Positions 12,211-19,851 of a DNA stretch of 26,560 nucleotides are shown in pieces. A program made the translations under genes and the position numbers. The notes under the pieces are model-generated. The model ran no database searches. It saw nothing but the letters and a program-made list of their open reading frames with translations, and was not told the origin of the DNA. Position 1 is the stretch's first letter, and every line of letters starts with the position of its first letter. The DNA comes from a virus: positions 1 to 26,560 of IMG/VR virus record IMGVR_UViG_3300034199_000003; one strand, given 5' to 3'.

Positions 12211-13223
12211 ATGAAGACGTAGGCCGCGATTGTCGGCTGCACGAGAGAGAACAGGGTTCCGCTGCCGGTGTTCTGCGTGGTGATGCCGGTTGTGGCGCTA
12301 TTAACGGTAATGCCTGTTACCGCGGTAGCGGTTGCTGTCGTTGGGGTCCAGTAGAACGACGCCCCGCCGCCGTCTTGGATTGTCGACGCCGTAACCGTTG
12401 CGCTATAGTTAACAAAGTACACGCCGGCCCCAGGCCCGTGAGCGTGGCCTGGATCGGTGACCCCGTGGGTGTGGCCTGGGTCAGTGACGCCATGGTTATG
12501 GGCCGGGAGGTTCACCACGCCAATTGCGGAGCTTTGTACGCCGCCAGTTGTGCCGATAGTGTAACCTGTCAGCACTCCAGCCGCTGTGCCGCCCATGTTG
12601 TCGGCGCCCGCTTTGATACGACCCCTACAGTCAGGGACGTTGAAAGTGGTCGAGCCGTCACCAGTGCCGTATGTCGTGCCGATAGCCGCGAATAGGGCTG
12701 CGTAAGTTGTGCGGCTGATTGCCTGACCGTAGCAGATTTGCCAGCCGGTTTGCGGCGCCGGCGATGCACTTTCTTTGTAGTCGCCGACCGTGAAAGCGGC
12801 GGACTGCACTCCGACTTCAATAATGTTCGTGCCGTCAGAAGTGATGGGAAACACGACACTCCGCGGGCAGATAACCGACGTGCCACCGCCGCCGGACGAA
12901 ATAGTGACTGTGAACGCGCCAGAGGTGTAATTGGCGACAAGCCAGATACCGGTGATGCCCGAGGGTATCGTAATCACGACATTTTGAACCAGGGCGCCGC
13001 TAACGGCCAGGATAGCCGGGATGTAGGAAAGACTCGTGAGCGGCGAGGACACGACAGGGAACGTGCTCGTCAGGACAATGGGGCCGCCTGCGTAGGCCGC
13101 TAGGTTGATAGGCTGCACCCCCGATACGGCCGCATCGGTTATCGAAAAGTTCGAGTTGACGGGCACGTTCCAGAGCGAGCTGGCGAAAACGGGCAGCGCG
13201 AGATTTTTATTCGGGGTTGCCAT
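12195..13223 (-). CDS. Tail-collar domain protein (fibre or spike tip)
   Basis: A 342-residue protein. The N-terminal 150 residues are beta-rich and carry Gly-rich turns (SSGGGGTS). Residues 158-203 form a phage tail collar domain (GWQICYGQAISRTTYAALFAAIGTTYG..., FNVPDCRGR). The segment after it contains HNHGVTDPGHTHGVTDPGHAHG spread over 242-263, seven-residue repeats rich in His that in related tips bind metal ions between trimer chains. The C-terminus (IAAYVFIYAGV) is the usual end of collar/Mdp-type proteins. It probably forms part of a host-binding fibre. GAGGA precedes the start; promoter-like motif E is 44 nt upstream. Its 3' end overlaps the convergent GcrA-like gene. Confidence 0.88.
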   Translation of the reverse strand: MATPNKNLALPVFASSLWNVPVNSNFSITDAAVSGVQPINLAAYAGGPIVLTSTFPVVSSPLTSLSYIPAILAVSGALVQNVVITIPSGITGIWLVANYTSGAFTVTISSGGGGTSVICPRSVVFPITSDGTNIIEVGVQSAAFTVGDYKESASPAPQTGWQICYGQAISRTTYAALFAAIGTTYGTGDGSTTFNVPDCRGRIKAGADNMGGTAAGVLTGYTIGTTGGVQSSAIGVVNLPAHNHGVTDPGHTHGVTDPGHAHGPGAGVYFVNYSATVTASTIQDGGGASFYWTPTTATATAVTGITVNSATTGITTQNTGSGTLFSLVQPTIAAYVFIYAGV

Positions 13224-13257
13224 TGGCCTGTATCCTCGTGCCCGTGGGCGTGTTATG

Positions 13258-13273
13258 CGTATTCGGTTGTCAG
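13258..13273 (-). promoter_or_regulatory. Regulatory motif E upstream of the tail-collar gene
   Basis: CTGACAACCGAATACG on the minus strand shares 15 of 16 bases with motif D and lies 44 nt before the tail-collar start. No good -10 hexamer occurs at 16-18 base spacing (CGCCCA at 17), so on its own this would be a weak promoter. It may need an activator or may be a protein-binding site. Confidence 0.45.
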
Positions 13274-13290
13274 TTCATAGGAGCGCCGCT

Positions 13291-13605
13291 ATGCCTACAA
13301 TACTCGTGATACTCGTCATTTGCGTGGTATGCCCAACACCAGCTTTTATCGCTTTCACGGCTGCCACCATCGCTTCATACGCCATCTTCAAGATGGCCAA
13401 GTGGCTATACGGTATCGTCAATCGCTTTCTGAAAGCTATCAAATGGCCGCCTGCGCGTGTCGTAGAGCGGCTGCCACCGCTTCATCCGGCTGCCGTAGAA
13501 GAACGGATGTCCTTCCCTTCTCCGCCCGCTTGGCCTTCTCGACCTCTCTCATTAAACGGTCAACGAGTCCTTGGTGAGCGCTTCTTACCGACCCGCCGCG
13601 CTTGA
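13291..13605 (+). CDS. Putative small membrane protein, antisense overlap with ejection gene
   Basis: An ATG at 13291 has an excellent ribosome binding site (TAGGAG, seven bases). The product (104 residues) begins with a hydrophobic segment (PTILVILVICVVC) and a second one up to about residue 33, followed by a basic aromatic stretch (KMAKWLYGIVNRFLKAIKW) and a Pro/Arg-rich tail. It would be a membrane protein with a cytosolic basic part, roughly holin- or membrane-anchor-like. The last 167 bases run antisense to the 621-residue gene, and it is the only rightward gene in the late block, with no clear promoter. The start signals are convincing, the tail less so. Confidence 0.4.
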   Translation: MPTILVILVICVVCPTPAFIAFTAATIASYAIFKMAKWLYGIVNRFLKAIKWPPARVVERLPPLHPAAVEERMSFPSPPAWPSRPLSLNGQRVLGERFLPTRRA

Positions 13606-15304
13606 ATGTCGCCGCGGGGGCGGCCGGAAACTTCTTGTGGACCGTCATCTCGCGCACGGGCGTCTTCTCTTCACGCTGCGTTGCAAGCGCAGCAGGTTGC
13701 GCCGCCTTATACGCAGTACCAACTGCGGGGGCTGCGCGAGACGCAACGCCAGCAGCAACGGGGAGTCCTTGTTGGAGCGCCGACGAATGACCGAAGGCAT
13801 ACGCGCCGGCAGCGGCAGCCGCCGTCCATGGGTTCCCGGTGGTCACCCCATGATACGCCCCACCAAGCTCAGCCATGTTGGCTAGCCAGCTGCTACCAGT
13901 ACCCCCGCGGAGTGCAGCGCCAGCTACTGCGTAGGGCAACGTCGGGTCTTTCTCCGCCAACTGGTCTATGAGGTTTTGACCGCTAGGCGTCTTTTGCGCG
14001 CGGAGGAATTTACCCATCTCGGCGCTAGCCGTAACTTTATCCCCGGTACCCAGCGTTTTGGAGAGATCGTTAAAATTATCTTTGAGCCCCTGATACTGAT
14101 CCATCAGTTGGCCATAAGCAGGTGCATGCGCGCGCAGGTCCTGCCCAATTGCATTATGGACCGACATAAGCGCGTTTCTAGCTTCCGGGGGTTGCGCCGG
14201 TGCGCTGGCGACATCGTAGAGACGCTGTTTCAGCCGGTCGATACCTTGGAGCGACGCCGCAGGGTCACCGGGGGCCGCATTGCCGTGCGCGGCAATCGTG
14301 TCCCAAGCGTCCAGCAACTGATTATGTGCTGTGGGGTCAAAGGCAAGCGCGGGGTCACCAAGTTTCCCCCATTGTTTCTGGAGTTCAATCTGCGTGTTGG
14401 TCAGCGGCACCGATCCTTTATTGGCCTCCGCCAGTCCCTGTTTCGTATTGGCCCACTCATTAATCGCAGCGTTCTTTACCGCTTTCATGGCGGCGCTCGC
14501 CCGTGCAGACAGGTCAAGAGGTCCTTGGTTCCCGGAAGCAAAATCCTTAAACGTCTGGAGGGCATCTCCACCTGCCGCACCCGCATTATAAGCCGTACCG
14601 AATGCGTTGGCGGGTTTACCAGAAAGAGTACTCATACCCAAAGTAGCCGCCGGCCCAGCTTTCCCGGCCAGCCATGCAGCGTCTTGAACAGGGTCCGCAA
14701 CGCTAGCAGCCTTACCGAGATAGCCTAGCCCCTTGCCAACTGCGTTAATACCGGAAACTACGGGGGCCGCAGCACCTGCTGCTTCCGCTCCGGTGGCAAG
14801 CTTGCCTAGCGCCCCCGCGCCGCCCGTAGCGATTGGCGCGTATGATAGCATGAGGTTAGCAGGATGCTCCGCGACCTGTTCCTTTAAAGGCGCTGTATCA
14901 CCGTGCCGGATAGCTTGCCAAGCCGCTGAGTACGGCGCAGCCGCCGCGCTAAATGCGGCCTGATCATTTGGGCTAGCGGTCTCAGTCAGCCCCATTTGAG
15001 CCCCCGCCCCACGACCGATTGACTTCACCCCTTCCCATGTTTCGCTGGGGTTCATGACCGCGTGCGGGATCGCCATTGCAGCGCTACCCGCGTCAGGTAA
15101 GAAGTTCCCCGCCCCGCGCTTAAATACGCCCCCCCACCCTACATTATTGTAGTCAACGGCCTGAGGAGCTTTTGACGCGTCTGGCGCCCGCGCCACAGGG
15201 GGTGCGGCGTCAAAGTTCAACCCCGCGTCAAAAGACGGCTCTTCGTTTGCTGCAGCCTGCGGTGCGGCGTCGAAAGTTAGGCCGTTAGAAAAGTCGTCGC
15301 TCAT
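13439..15304 (-). CDS. Large Ala/Gly-rich virion (ejection-type) protein
   Basis: A 621-residue protein. The N-terminus carries two similar acidic repeats (GLTFDAAP and GLNFDAAPP), then a GVFKRGAGNFLPDAG segment. The central part is Ala/Gly-rich with several weakly hydrophobic helices (for example ANLMLSYAPIATGGAGALG) and a helical charged region (about 270-450). The C-terminus is a basic coiled segment (FKRGGSV... DRLMREVEKAKRAEKG ... DEAVAAALRHAQAAI). Position at the end of the late unit, after the lysozyme-carrying protein, matches ejection proteins (P22 gp20/gp16 type) that leave the capsid and line the channel through the envelope. The role is inferred from composition and order. It starts eight bases after the previous stop. 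Confidence 0.75.
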   Translation of the reverse strand: MSDDFSNGLTFDAAPQAAANEEPSFDAGLNFDAAPPVARAPDASKAPQAVDYNNVGWGGVFKRGAGNFLPDAGSAAMAIPHAVMNPSETWEGVKSIGRGAGAQMGLTETASPNDQAAFSAAAAPYSAAWQAIRHGDTAPLKEQVAEHPANLMLSYAPIATGGAGALGKLATGAEAAGAAAPVVSGINAVGKGLGYLGKAASVADPVQDAAWLAGKAGPAATLGMSTLSGKPANAFGTAYNAGAAGGDALQTFKDFASGNQGPLDLSARASAAMKAVKNAAINEWANTKQGLAEANKGSVPLTNTQIELQKQWGKLGDPALAFDPTAHNQLLDAWDTIAAHGNAAPGDPAASLQGIDRLKQRLYDVASAPAQPPEARNALMSVHNAIGQDLRAHAPAYGQLMDQYQGLKDNFNDLSKTLGTGDKVTASAEMGKFLRAQKTPSGQNLIDQLAEKDPTLPYAVAGAALRGGTGSSWLANMAELGGAYHGVTTGNPWTAAAAAGAYAFGHSSALQQGLPVAAGVASRAAPAVGTAYKAAQPAALATQREEKTPVREMTVHKKFPAAPAATFKRGGSVRSAHQGLVDRLMREVEKAKRAEKGRTSVLLRQPDEAVAAALRHAQAAI

Positions 15305-15312
15305 CAGGGGCC

Positions 15313-18300
15313 TCAGTTGTTCAACAAATAGCGGCGTAAGCCGGGGGTCTGGAGCTTTTGTTCAACGGTGTCAAAGTGTGAAGCGGGGCCGGTGAGTAAC
15401 TGGTTGAAGATAGGCCCTTTGGCGTTCTTCCCATTGAGCATTTTTTCTAACGCCACCTTCTCGCTAGCGTACTGCTGCCCGTTGTGATCCGCGTTGAAAG
15501 CCTGCATGATATTCTGTGTCAGGTATTTGTCAGCTTGTGCCGGATATTTAGCAGCAAGAGATTTCTTGGCCTCGTTCAGATAATTCATGCGGTCAATATC
15601 TTGCTGCTTATTCACGTATTCGCCGGCCAGCACCTTAGAAGCCGCGCCTTTCGTCAAACTCGTAGACGGAACGGCTTGGCTCACTTCCCCAAGAGCGCCC
15701 AACGAGTTCTGGCTGGCGTTGTGGGTGCGGGCAAACTCGAAGCCTTTTGTGAGCTTATTTGCAGCAGCCCCGGAGTCTAAGTCTTCCTGCGACACAGCGT
15801 CGCCAACCCCTGCCGCGTGGAGGGCAGCGTTTGCGCGGTTAAGCCAAAAGGATGTGTAAGCTTGCAGGGGGCCGCCTGACAGGACACTATTTTCAGGTAG
15901 GTTCTGCAATTGCGTAGTCAACTGGTTCAGCTGCTGCCCTGTGCTGACCGCTTTATTGTAGTTATCGGCTGTTTGCGCTTCGACAGCTTGCGAAATAGGA
16001 ACGTTGCGCGCGGCTACCCCCGGGTTCATCTGAAGCGTGTGGAAATCACTATCAAGCTGTGACTGCCCAGCGCTCCCAAGATGCGCATAAGTCGGCTGTG
16101 CGGAAATCGTCGACGCCGCTGTAGTTGTAGCAATTGGAGCGCCGGTAACCGGATCGGTGCGAAGAGCACCAGCGAGAGGCTGCGACGGCCCTGGAAGACT
16201 GGAAGCCCCTGGAGCTTGTGCCCCAGGTATCGGCACACCCGCCGGAACGCCGGGAGGCGCGCCAGGTTGCGTAAGATTGCCAACTGATTTGGACAGCGCG
16301 GCCTCGCCGATGAGATGCGGACGTTGCCCAGCAGGCGTCGAAAGCCAAGCACCGAGTAGCATTTTCTGGCCGTCTTGCGTCGTAACCCAATCCTGGCCAC
16401 CCGCGCTGAAAAATCCCTTCTGCGAAAGCTCAAGATTGCGTTGCGCGGTTTCGGTATTCGTAAGTCCAGTAGATGCCTGCGTCTGCCCGATGTTTGCTTG
16501 GTTAGCCTGTTGCTTGGCGTAGGATTCCGCACCGCCGCCCAGCCCTTGAAGCACGGCCGAGCCGAGGTAGCGGCTGTTTGACGACGCCATAGTGCCTAGG
16601 CCTTGCAGCAAAGGACCGAGCCAGTTTTGATTCTGGCCGTACCAGTCGCCCGCTTTCTGACCGCCTTGTGTGACCGATTTCCCGAGGCCACTGCCCGCGT
16701 CAGATATTGTTTGCCCGGCGTTCTGTGCAAAACGCTGAATGCCGCCCGCGAGTCCTGCTCCGGCACTATCACCGCCGCCGCCGCCGCCGCCGCTGAGGTC
16801 TTGATTCCGCTGTGTCCAAGCGGGGGCATACTTTCCGTACTTATCTGGGTTGGACGCCAACAAGTGGTCCTGGAAGTCCTGCCGAAGTTGCATGAATTTA
16901 TCGGGGTCGCCGCCAGATGCAGCAATCAGTTCCTTGGCTTTGCCAGGGCCTGACATAACAGCGGTGTCAAATGCCATGGTCTGGAGCGCCGGGGGTAGCT
17001 TATCGCCCCCGATTGCGTTCCAGTATTCATTTTTATAAATACTGGCCGCTTGATCCTTGCTGAGCTTTGTAACGTCAACCCCCGGGTGCGCGGCCTGGTT
17101 AATGCCGAAGTTTGACGGCGAACCATTGGAATCGGATGGGTTTAGACCACCTTCATGCTGGAACGTGAACCCGAGCGCGTTACCGAAGCCGGCCACTGGC
17201 GCAGCCGAAGGCGCCGCTTGCGCGATAGCCTGCTCAGCCGGGGCCGGTGCCGCCGGATTCCCGACCTGCTCATGGGTATCTTCGGCAGGAGTAGCAGCGG
17301 CCAACCCCAGACCCTCGGGGCGACGGGGCGGCTGCGGATTGTCAATCGGCTGCGATTCCAGCGCGGCGCGCAACTTCTCCAGGCCGATCTTTGACGGCGC
17401 CAAGCCAGACGAACCCACCCCGCCCGCAGCGTCAAGCGTTGCGCCGCCGGTCGGGTCGGCCACCACATCTGGGTCACCGCCATCGGCAAGGCCGCCACGA
17501 GCAAATTCCAAATCTTCGGCAACCGGGCCGCCATCTTCGCGACGGCGGCGCACCAGACCGCCGTCCGCAAACTTAAAGAACGGCAGTACGAGCCCGGCCA
17601 GCTTCAGCGCGTCGCCAAGTCCGTCACCACTTGAAGAGCCTGACGACTGGGGCGCCTCGGCCTTCTGCTCACTGAGGTTCTGCGCCGTCTGGTTCTCGTT
17701 GGGGATGCTGAGACCAGCGCCCGGAGTTTGATAGAGGCCCTCGGGATCGCCGCCATCGGCGAGGCCGCCGCGCGCGCGCAAAAAACCGCCGCGGGCGTTA
17801 CCCGGAGCGGGTGTGCTTGAATCGGTCGCGTTCGGGTCCGGTATGACCGGGTTGGCCGGAGGCGGCGCGGCCGGCGTGGGATGCAAATCTAGCGGGGCTG
17901 CGGGAGTTCCGGCTACTTTATTATAAACAGCCGCACCCAGACCTTTGGGGTCTGTCCCCATTTTGTAGAGGTTTTCCGCTTGGGTGGCGTCGCCAATGGC
18001 CTGCTTGAGGCCGCTTTGCGGGAGCGCCGGAATGTTTCCAGGACGCAGTGGCTGGTGCTGCGGCACCGAACTGCTGGGGACATAACTCGGCTTGCCCGGT
18101 GTCGCCTGCGCGCTTCCGCCGTAAAGGCCCCCGGCCTGCGGGCCGTACATGCCTTCATGCTGTTGCAAGATAGCGGTCCAGTCGCCGGGCGAACCGCCTT
18201 GATCAAAGCCGCCTCGTGAATGATCGGTCACCAGACCGCCCGTCGAATCCGCGAGCAAGCCGCCAGCGTACCGCTTGGGTCGCGCTGCCTTCTCGTAGTC

Positions 18301-19317
18301 GACCGTCTTGAAGCCGCCCGCCAGCCCGACCGCCTCGGGGTGCTTCTTCTCGACCTCATCAGCCATGAAGCCGAGGCGGCTGATCTTCTCAGGGTCTTCC
18401 TTATAGTTGAAGCTGTAGATTGGCAGGCCGTTTTTGGCCGTGCCGATTTTCTTGATGTTTTCCTTGAGCCGGCGGTCTGAAAAGAAGCTCGACGGCTGCG
18501 TGGTCGTGGTCGTCTGGCCGGATAGCGCGCCCGTGCCCTCGGCAATGTTTGCCATAAACTGCGCCGTCTGGAATGGGTAGCTCTGTTGTTGCAGGAATTG
18601 GTTGTAGAGCGCGGTATCCCCGGCTTGCGTCGTCTGCTGCCCGACTTGCCCGGCCGCCATTTGCGCCTGCGCCCCGGCGAGGCCAGCGGTTTGGCCCTGC
18701 GTGCCGATGTTGGCGATCTGCTGGCCAGCCGCCGATAGACGCGCCGCGTCGGCTTGCTGCGCCGCCAGAGTGACACCCTGTTGCTGTTGGGCGGTTGATA
18801 GCGCGGTGTTGTAGCCCTGCTGCAGAATGGGGGCCATAGCGTTGCCGTAGGCAAGCGACTGTTGGCCGGCAAGGTTCGCCGCGGCCACGCCCGAGCGGTC
18901 GCCGCCGAAAGCGCCGCTGCTGATCGCGGTGCCAAGCTGACCGGACTGCGCCGTCTGGTTCTGCTGGTTCAGGAGCGCCGACTCCTGCGCCGTCACGTCC
19001 TGCGTGTACGGGTTCATGTACTGGTTGATGGCCGAACTGTTCAACTGTGATGGGTCAACCGGGCCAGCGCCAGCCGCGGTTAGCGCCTCGCCCGCACCGA
19101 TAGCGGGCTGCGCCGCATTGGCGTACTGGTTTGTTCCAGCGGTCGCGGCGTTTTCGGTTGCGTTGAGCGGCGCAACGAAAGCATTCGGGTCCGTCGAGTA
19201 TTGCTGAAACGGCGTCTGCGCGACTTGCTGCGCATTCGCGTTGACCGCGTTATATTGCGCCAGTACTGAGGGCGGTATGGTTACGCCTTGCGTTGAGGTA
19301 GACGTTTTGCCGCCGAT
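15313..19317 (-). CDS. Giant virion protein: internal S74 chaperone-like domain plus lysozyme domain
   Basis: With an ATC at 19317 as start the product has 1334 residues; the first conventional start is TTG at 19044 (1243). The ATC is preferred because GGGAGG lies five bases upstream and the extra N-terminus (GGKTSTSTQGVTIPP...PFQQYSTDPNAFVAPL) looks like the normal start of this phage protein type. Domains (ATC numbering): Gln/Ala-rich helical region to about 270; Peptidase S74-like segment 277-343 (SFFSDRRLKENI...GFMADEVEKKHPEAV) with Ser280 and Lys285 in the autocleavage spacing; ARGGLADGGDP-type repeats (about 507-615); GH108-like lysozyme (about 713-841) with Glu722 in HEGG; C-terminal helical region. 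It probably enters the cell envelope at infection and opens peptidoglycan. Confidence 0.85.
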   Translation of the reverse strand: MGGKTSTSTQGVTIPPSVLAQYNAVNANAQQVAQTPFQQYSTDPNAFVAPLNATENAATAGTNQYANAAQPAIGAGEALTAAGAGPVDPSQLNSSAINQYMNPYTQDVTAQESALLNQQNQTAQSGQLGTAISSGAFGGDRSGVAAANLAGQQSLAYGNAMAPILQQGYNTALSTAQQQQGVTLAAQQADAARLSAAGQQIANIGTQGQTAGLAGAQAQMAAGQVGQQTTQAGDTALYNQFLQQQSYPFQTAQFMANIAEGTGALSGQTTTTTQPSSFFSDRRLKENIKKIGTAKNGLPIYSFNYKEDPEKISRLGFMADEVEKKHPEAVGLAGGFKTVDYEKAARPKRYAGGLLADSTGGLVTDHSRGGFDQGGSPGDWTAILQQHEGMYGPQAGGLYGGSAQATPGKPSYVPSSSVPQHQPLRPGNIPALPQSGLKQAIGDATQAENLYKMGTDPKGLGAAVYNKVAGTPAAPLDLHPTPAAPPPANPVIPDPNATDSSTPAPGNARGGFLRARGGLADGGDPEGLYQTPGAGLSIPNENQTAQNLSEQKAEAPQSSGSSSGDGLGDALKLAGLVLPFFKFADGGLVRRRREDGGPVAEDLEFARGGLADGGDPDVVADPTGGATLDAAGGVGSSGLAPSKIGLEKLRAALESQPIDNPQPPRRPEGLGLAAATPAEDTHEQVGNPAAPAPAEQAIAQAAPSAAPVAGFGNALGFTFQHEGGLNPSDSNGSPSNFGINQAAHPGVDVTKLSKDQAASIYKNEYWNAIGGDKLPPALQTMAFDTAVMSGPGKAKELIAASGGDPDKFMQLRQDFQDHLLASNPDKYGKYAPAWTQRNQDLSGGGGGGGDSAGAGLAGGIQRFAQNAGQTISDAGSGLGKSVTQGGQKAGDWYGQNQNWLGPLLQGLGTMASSNSRYLGSAVLQGLGGGAESYAKQQANQANIGQTQASTGLTNTETAQRNLELSQKGFFSAGGQDWVTTQDGQKMLLGAWLSTPAGQRPHLIGEAALSKSVGNLTQPGAPPGVPAGVPIPGAQAPGASSLPGPSQPLAGALRTDPVTGAPIATTTAASTISAQPTYAHLGSAGQSQLDSDFHTLQMNPGVAARNVPISQAVEAQTADNYNKAVSTGQQLNQLTTQLQNLPENSVLSGGPLQAYTSFWLNRANAALHAAGVGDAVSQEDLDSGAAANKLTKGFEFARTHNASQNSLGALGEVSQAVPSTSLTKGAASKVLAGEYVNKQQDIDRMNYLNEAKKSLAAKYPAQADKYLTQNIMQAFNADHNGQQYASEKVALEKMLNGKNAKGPIFNQLLTGPASHFDTVEQKLQTPGLRRYLLNN
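16773..16792. repeat. Trinucleotide (CCG/GGC) run encoding poly-Gly
   Basis: A (CCG)n run of about seven units encodes the seven-Gly linker just after the lysozyme domain of the giant virion protein. Runs like this change length easily by slippage without breaking the frame. Confidence 0.6.
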
Positions 19318-19362
19318 GATAGCCTCCCGATGGCGGGCCGGTTTATAACCAGCCTGCTTCCA

Positions 19363-19851
19363 TTATTCCGCCGCGTCTTGTTTCATACCAGTTTTGCCGC
19401 GATAAAGCCAGTATCCGCCGCTCGGCGGCCCAAAGTGGCGCTCGTAGAGCCTAACTTTTCCCGCAGCCCGGTTGCTGCTCAAAATCCCGATCAGCAGCGG
19501 CATTTCTAGAGTGTCCGCCGCCTTCTTGGCAAATTCGCAGAGGCGACTGGCGCGGCCGCCTTTAGCTGACCGAAAATCAGGATGGACGAAAATCGCACGC
19601 TCGGCCAGGATGTTCTCGTCGCTATACGGCATGGTATCGATACGCAGGAGAATCCCGGCCTCAAGCATCCCGTTTTCACCCTCGATCACGCCAATCAAGC
19701 CGTGGTTGAGGTTGAGGCTGCCCCACACCTCGCCCAAGAGCTTACGCGTGCTTGGCGCAAGAAGACCATTTTCCTCAATGCAGAGGAAACTAAGGTCCAT
19801 GAACTTATGGACGTCGTCTGGCGTGCCGTAGCGAACCTTAATTTCAGTCAT
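19363..19851 (-). CDS. GNAT-family N-acetyltransferase in the late unit
   Basis: A 162-residue protein with GNAT features: N-terminal strand and helix (EIKVRYGTPDDVHKFMDL), central strands (GLIGVIEGENG...AGILLRIDTM), and motif A (ERAIFVHPDFRSAKGGRASRL, residues 84-104), where R94-x3-G98-G-x-A forms the acetyl-CoA pyrophosphate loop. LYERHF (135-140) is the usual GNAT ending. GNAT genes are found among virion genes of several podovirus-like phages; targets are unknown and could be a virion or host protein. The start overlaps the upstream stop (ATGA). Its TAA lies in the same frame as the giant virion gene downstream, which has no ATG of its own. Confidence 0.85.
   Translation of the reverse strand: MTEIKVRYGTPDDVHKFMDLSFLCIEENGLLAPSTRKLLGEVWGSLNLNHGLIGVIEGENGMLEAGILLRIDTMPYSDENILAERAIFVHPDFRSAKGGRASRLCEFAKKAADTLEMPLLIGILSSNRAAGKVRLYERHFGPPSGGYWLYRGKTGMKQDAAE

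Noticed and set aside
4800-13280. GANTC methylation sites linking the GcrA-like protein to the promoter motif
   Set aside because: No GANTC was seen within the six motif regions themselves; methylation-dependent control by the Caulobacter rule is not supported here.
17057-17731. Rightward open frame of 224 codons rich in Ala, Pro and Ser
   Set aside because: It mirrors the Gly/Ala-rich part of the giant virion protein; composition bias of GC-rich DNA explains the absence of stops.
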